In this document: piece after piece, positions 61,235-64,000 of the stretch
How positions within the stretch are numbered: the first letter of the stretch is position 1
Layout of the letters: each line of letters starts with the position of its first letter
Assembly (NCBI GenBank): GCA_046343015.1
Contig: JBKDOL010000088.1
Span: 22,746-86,745, forward strand
From: BJ22 sp021298375
GTDB lineage: Bacteria > Planctomycetota > Planctomycetia > Pirellulales > Pirellulaceae
Direction of reading: 5' to 3'
Length of the DNA stretch: 64,000 nucleotides
The notes under the pieces: generated by a model
Databases searched by the model: none
Told to the model about the DNA's origin: nothing
What the model saw: only the letters and a program-made list of their open reading frames with translations
Program-made: the position numbers and the translations under genes

Positions 61235-64000
61235 ATGTCCAAAAACATGGTCGTCGAAAGTGTCTTGACGCTGAACGAACAAAGCCTGAATGAGCAATGG
61301 GCCTGGATCCTGCGGTCCTTGGCGCAAGTCCTCCAGGAGTCCGGGTCTCCCGAGCTGGCTGCTTGCCTGCCCCTGTCCGATGGAAAACTCCCCAGTGTCG
61401 ACCCAACGCTGGAGAATGTGCACCTGACCCAAGCCTACTCGATTGCTTTCCAGCTGCTGGGAATGGCCGAGCAGAACGCGGCTGACGAGTTTCGCAGGGG
61501 AATCGAAGCCCAGTCCGGAGCCGATGCGCTTCCGGCACTTTGGGGTGACGCTCTGCGCCAACTGAAAGATCGCGGCTGGAACTCGGAGCAGATCGCCGCG
61601 GCCCTTCCGCAAATGCAGATCGAGCTGGTGCTGACCGCCCATCCGACGGAAGCCAAACGGGCGACCGTGCTCGCTCACCATCGCCGGCTTTACGAGCGCT
61701 TTCAGCGGCATAGCGAAATCTCCGGTAAGCAGCCGGGTCCGCGCAGCTGCGATCGGCAGCAAAATGATGAAGCGGTCCAGGCCTTGCTTGCGATTCTTTG
61801 GAAAACGGGCGAGATCTATCTCGACAAGCCCGATGTCCAGTCCGAGCGGCGGAATGTGCTCGATTACCTGACCAATGTCTTTCCCGGAGTGCTCCGGCCG
61901 CTCGACCAGCGACTGCGGCACGCTTGGGCTGACGTGGGGCTCGACCCCTCCGTGTTTCATGATCCGCTCTGCTATCCGAGATTAACCTTTGGAACCTGGG
62001 TCGGCGGCGACCGGGATGGCCATCCGCTGGTAACCGCTGAGGTGACTCGCGAAACGTTGCAGGAGCTGCGGCAGAGCGCCTTGCGGTTGATTCGCCAGGA
62101 ACTGGTGCAGCTGGTCAAACTGCTCAGCGTTTCGGCATACTGGCAGCAGCCGGACGAGGCGTTTCAGCTTGAGCTGGAGCGGGTTGCTGCCGCGCTCGGG
62201 CCGCGGGGCAGATGGTGTCTGGCGCGGAATCCGAATGAACCTTGGCGGCAGTACCTCAATACCATTCTGGCCCGCTTGCCGGATGCGGCCAGCAGCAGTG
62301 GAACGACGACGATTGTCCCGCCGGAGCTGGTCTACCGTTCGGCCGGCGAACTGCTGGCTGATCTGCGCCGCCTGTACGACAGCCTCGTGGCCAGTGGCCA
62401 GCAGCGGACCGCCGAGTTCGCCGTCCAGCCGCTACTCCGGATCGTGCAGACCTTTGGCTTTCACCTCGCGGTGTTGGATGTCCGGCAGAACAGTGCCTTT
62501 CATGATCGGGCTGTGGAGCAATTGCTGGTGGCTGCCGGGTTTCGGCAAACCGACTTCTCGCAGTGGCCGGAGGAGCGGCGGCGGGATTTTCTCGGCCAGG
62601 AGCTGCTCTCGCGGCGGCCGTTTGCCTTGCCCGACCGTTCGATTGGTCCTGAAGCCGACGCCGCGCTCTCCGCTCTCCGCGTGCTGAAGGAACATCGTGC
62701 GGCCCATGGCGAAGCCGGCTTGGGAGCCTTGATCGTCAGCATGACTCGCTCCGTCTCGGATTTGCTGGTCGTGTATCTGCTGGCGCGGGAGGTCGGCTTG
62801 TTGGAGGAGACCGCCGAGGGGCTGTGCTGTCCGCTGCCGGTCGTGCCGCTGTTTGAAACGGTCGATGATCTGGAGAGCAGCCCGCGGATCTATGAGGAGT
62901 TTCTCGATCATCCGCTCACTCGCCGCAGCTTCGCCTACCGTCAGCAGCGATCGGGCAGCACCCAGCCCGTGGGGCAGGTGATGATCGGCTACAGCGACAG
63001 CAACAAGGACGGCGGCATTCTCTCCAGCCATGTCGGCTTGCGACATGCCCAGCGGGAACTGGCGGCCATCGCCCGCTCTCGCGGAGTGCGGATTCGCTTT
63101 TTTCATGGACGTGGCGGGACGATCAGCCGCGGGGCGGGACCGACCCATCGCTTCATCAAGTCGTTCCCGGAAGGCGCGCTGCAGGGCGACCTGCGACTGA
63201 CCGAGCAAGGCGAGACGATTGCCCAGAAGTACGCGCACCCGCCGGCCGCGATTTACAACCTCGAACTGTTTCTGGCGGGCGTGACCCGCAAGACGCTGCT
63301 CGACTCACAAGGGAGCCTGGAGCAACACCCACTCGACGGAACTCTGGCCCAGCTCGCCGCAGTGGCCCGCGAGCGTTATACCCAGTTACTCAGCCGCGAT
63401 GGCTTCATCACCTTCTTCCGCGAGGCGACGCCGATTGATGCGATTGAGCAAAGCCGGATCGGCTCGCGTCCTGCCCGGCGGACGGGCCAATCGAGCCTCG
63501 CCGATCTGCGGGCGATCCCCTGGGTATTCAGCTGGGGCCAAGCCCGCTTCTTCCTCTCTGGCTGGTATGGCGTTGGTTCGGCCCTGCGGCAACTCGCCGA
63601 TGCCGATCCGGGACGGTTCTCCGCCATCGGCGAATCGATGTCCAAGTGGTCGGCACTGCATTACCTGCTGAGCAACGTCGCTACAAGCGTGGCGATGACC
63701 GACCGGGAGATCATGCGGAAGTACGCGGGGATGGTTGAGAGCCCGGAACTACGAGCGCGAATTCTCGGACCGATCGAGAGTGAACTGGAGCTGACGCGGG
63801 GGATGATCGAACTGCTCTACGGCGGGCCGCTGGCGGAACGCAGGCCCAACATTCAGCGAATGATGAGCCTGCGGACGGCCGGCTTGCGGATTCTTCACGA
63901 CCAGCAGATCCGCCTGCTGACCGCTTGGCGGGGCCACCATCGCTCGGGCGCCAGCGAAGTCGCCGATCGACTCGTGCCCGAACTGCTCCTGACGGTCAAC
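61235..64000 (+). CDS. ppc: Phosphoenolpyruvate carboxylase, cut by right edge
   Basis: 922 residues up to the window end; the usual length is about 880-940, so only the last dozen or so are missing. Start at the ATG at 61235, after GGAG. Catalytic H136 is in LTAHPTEAKR, with GGDRDGHP, GYSDSNKDGG and H624-G-R626 in FFHGRGGTISRGAGP, all diagnostic. It carboxylates phosphoenolpyruvate with bicarbonate to oxaloacetate, refilling the citric acid cycle. The GRGGTISRGAGP form differs slightly from the E. coli GRGGSIGRGG loop. Confidence 0.96.
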   Translation, partial: MSKNMVVESVLTLNEQSLNEQWAWILRSLAQVLQESGSPELAACLPLSDGKLPSVDPTLENVHLTQAYSIAFQLLGMAEQNAADEFRRGIEAQSGADALPALWGDALRQLKDRGWNSEQIAAALPQMQIELVLTAHPTEAKRATVLAHHRRLYERFQRHSEISGKQPGPRSCDRQQNDEAVQALLAILWKTGEIYLDKPDVQSERRNVLDYLTNVFPGVLRPLDQRLRHAWADVGLDPSVFHDPLCYPRLTFGTWVGGDRDGHPLVTAEVTRETLQELRQSALRLIRQELVQLVKLLSVSAYWQQPDEAFQLELERVAAALGPRGRWCLARNPNEPWRQYLNTILARLPDAASSSGTTTIVPPELVYRSAGELLADLRRLYDSLVASGQQRTAEFAVQPLLRIVQTFGFHLAVLDVRQNSAFHDRAVEQLLVAAGFRQTDFSQWPEERRRDFLGQELLSRRPFALPDRSIGPEADAALSALRVLKEHRAAHGEAGLGALIVSMTRSVSDLLVVYLLAREVGLLEETAEGLCCPLPVVPLFETVDDLESSPRIYEEFLDHPLTRRSFAYRQQRSGSTQPVGQVMIGYSDSNKDGGILSSHVGLRHAQRELAAIARSRGVRIRFFHGRGGTISRGAGPTHRFIKSFPEGALQGDLRLTEQGETIAQKYAHPPAAIYNLELFLAGVTRKTLLDSQGSLEQHPLDGTLAQLAAVARERYTQLLSRDGFITFFREATPIDAIEQSRIGSRPARRTGQSSLADLRAIPWVFSWGQARFFLSGWYGVGSALRQLADADPGRFSAIGESMSKWSALHYLLSNVATSVAMTDREIMRKYAGMVESPELRARILGPIESELELTRGMIELLYGGPLAERRPNIQRMMSLRTAGLRILHDQQIRLLTAWRGHHRSGASEVADRLVPELLLTVN

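Overview
The window looks like a chromosomal segment of a planctomycete, probably Pirellulales-like. The evidence is family content. LEPR-XLL-type N-terminal motifs open giant secreted subtilases. There are PSCyt1/DUF1549/DUF1553 and DUF1501 partners, PVC-type heme-binding and 'membrane-bound dehydrogenase' proteins, long low-similarity membrane proteins, and moderately high GC. I saw no rRNA, tRNA, CRISPR array or transposase gene.

Layout. 1-9099: three tandem minus-strand paralogous subtilisin-like proteases with diverged C-terminal halves; the first runs off the left edge. 9529-12570: a Nudix-like protein with a broken Nudix box, an AqpZ-type aquaporin and a DUF937 protein with a good terminator. 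13109-17245: a 1378-residue envelope membrane protein. 17197-18273: two near-identical terminal-inverted-repeat elements in direct orientation flanking a GxxExxY PD-(D/E)xK nuclease-like gene. 18272-33745: a divergent locus for envelope glycan and cytochrome work. Its minus arm holds a PVC dehydrogenase-like heme protein, a SASA esterase and a diheme DUF6797/LamG protein. Its plus arm holds PSCyt1-DUF1549/1553 and DUF1501. 33854-40476: small orphans, a Rex repressor divergent from a TlpA-like thioredoxin, a GAF-GAF-GGDEF diguanylate cyclase and an orphan. 41037-44658: a SUMF1-domain protein, an outer-membrane porin-like protein and a Tat-exported methanethiol oxidase. 45090-49672: a five-gene sugar or polyol catabolic cluster (SMP-30 lactonase, HUMPS decarboxylase, zinc dehydrogenase, SDR, TIM-barrel isomerase). 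49708-51544: a MarR regulator with a halogenase-like flavoprotein. 51765-55966: an AIM6-like phosphodiesterase facing a DUF1624 / RMND1-like / amine-oxidase operon. 56142-64000: an MFS carrier, an EamA carrier, a small domain protein, a second terminal-inverted-repeat element, an OFA-type MFS carrier and phosphoenolpyruvate carboxylase (cut by the right edge within its last residues).

The strongest unexplained signal is the repeat family. Elements with the same terminal inverted repeat but unrelated interiors sit exactly between convergent genes at two places 41 kb apart. They extend the neighbouring reading frames at their C-termini, and one pair brackets a RecB/Cas4-fold-like GxxExxY gene in a composite-transposon-like layout. 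Other points worth a look are the Nudix box with its two central glutamates replaced, the kinase-less HUMPS operon, and the divergent heme/esterase locus.
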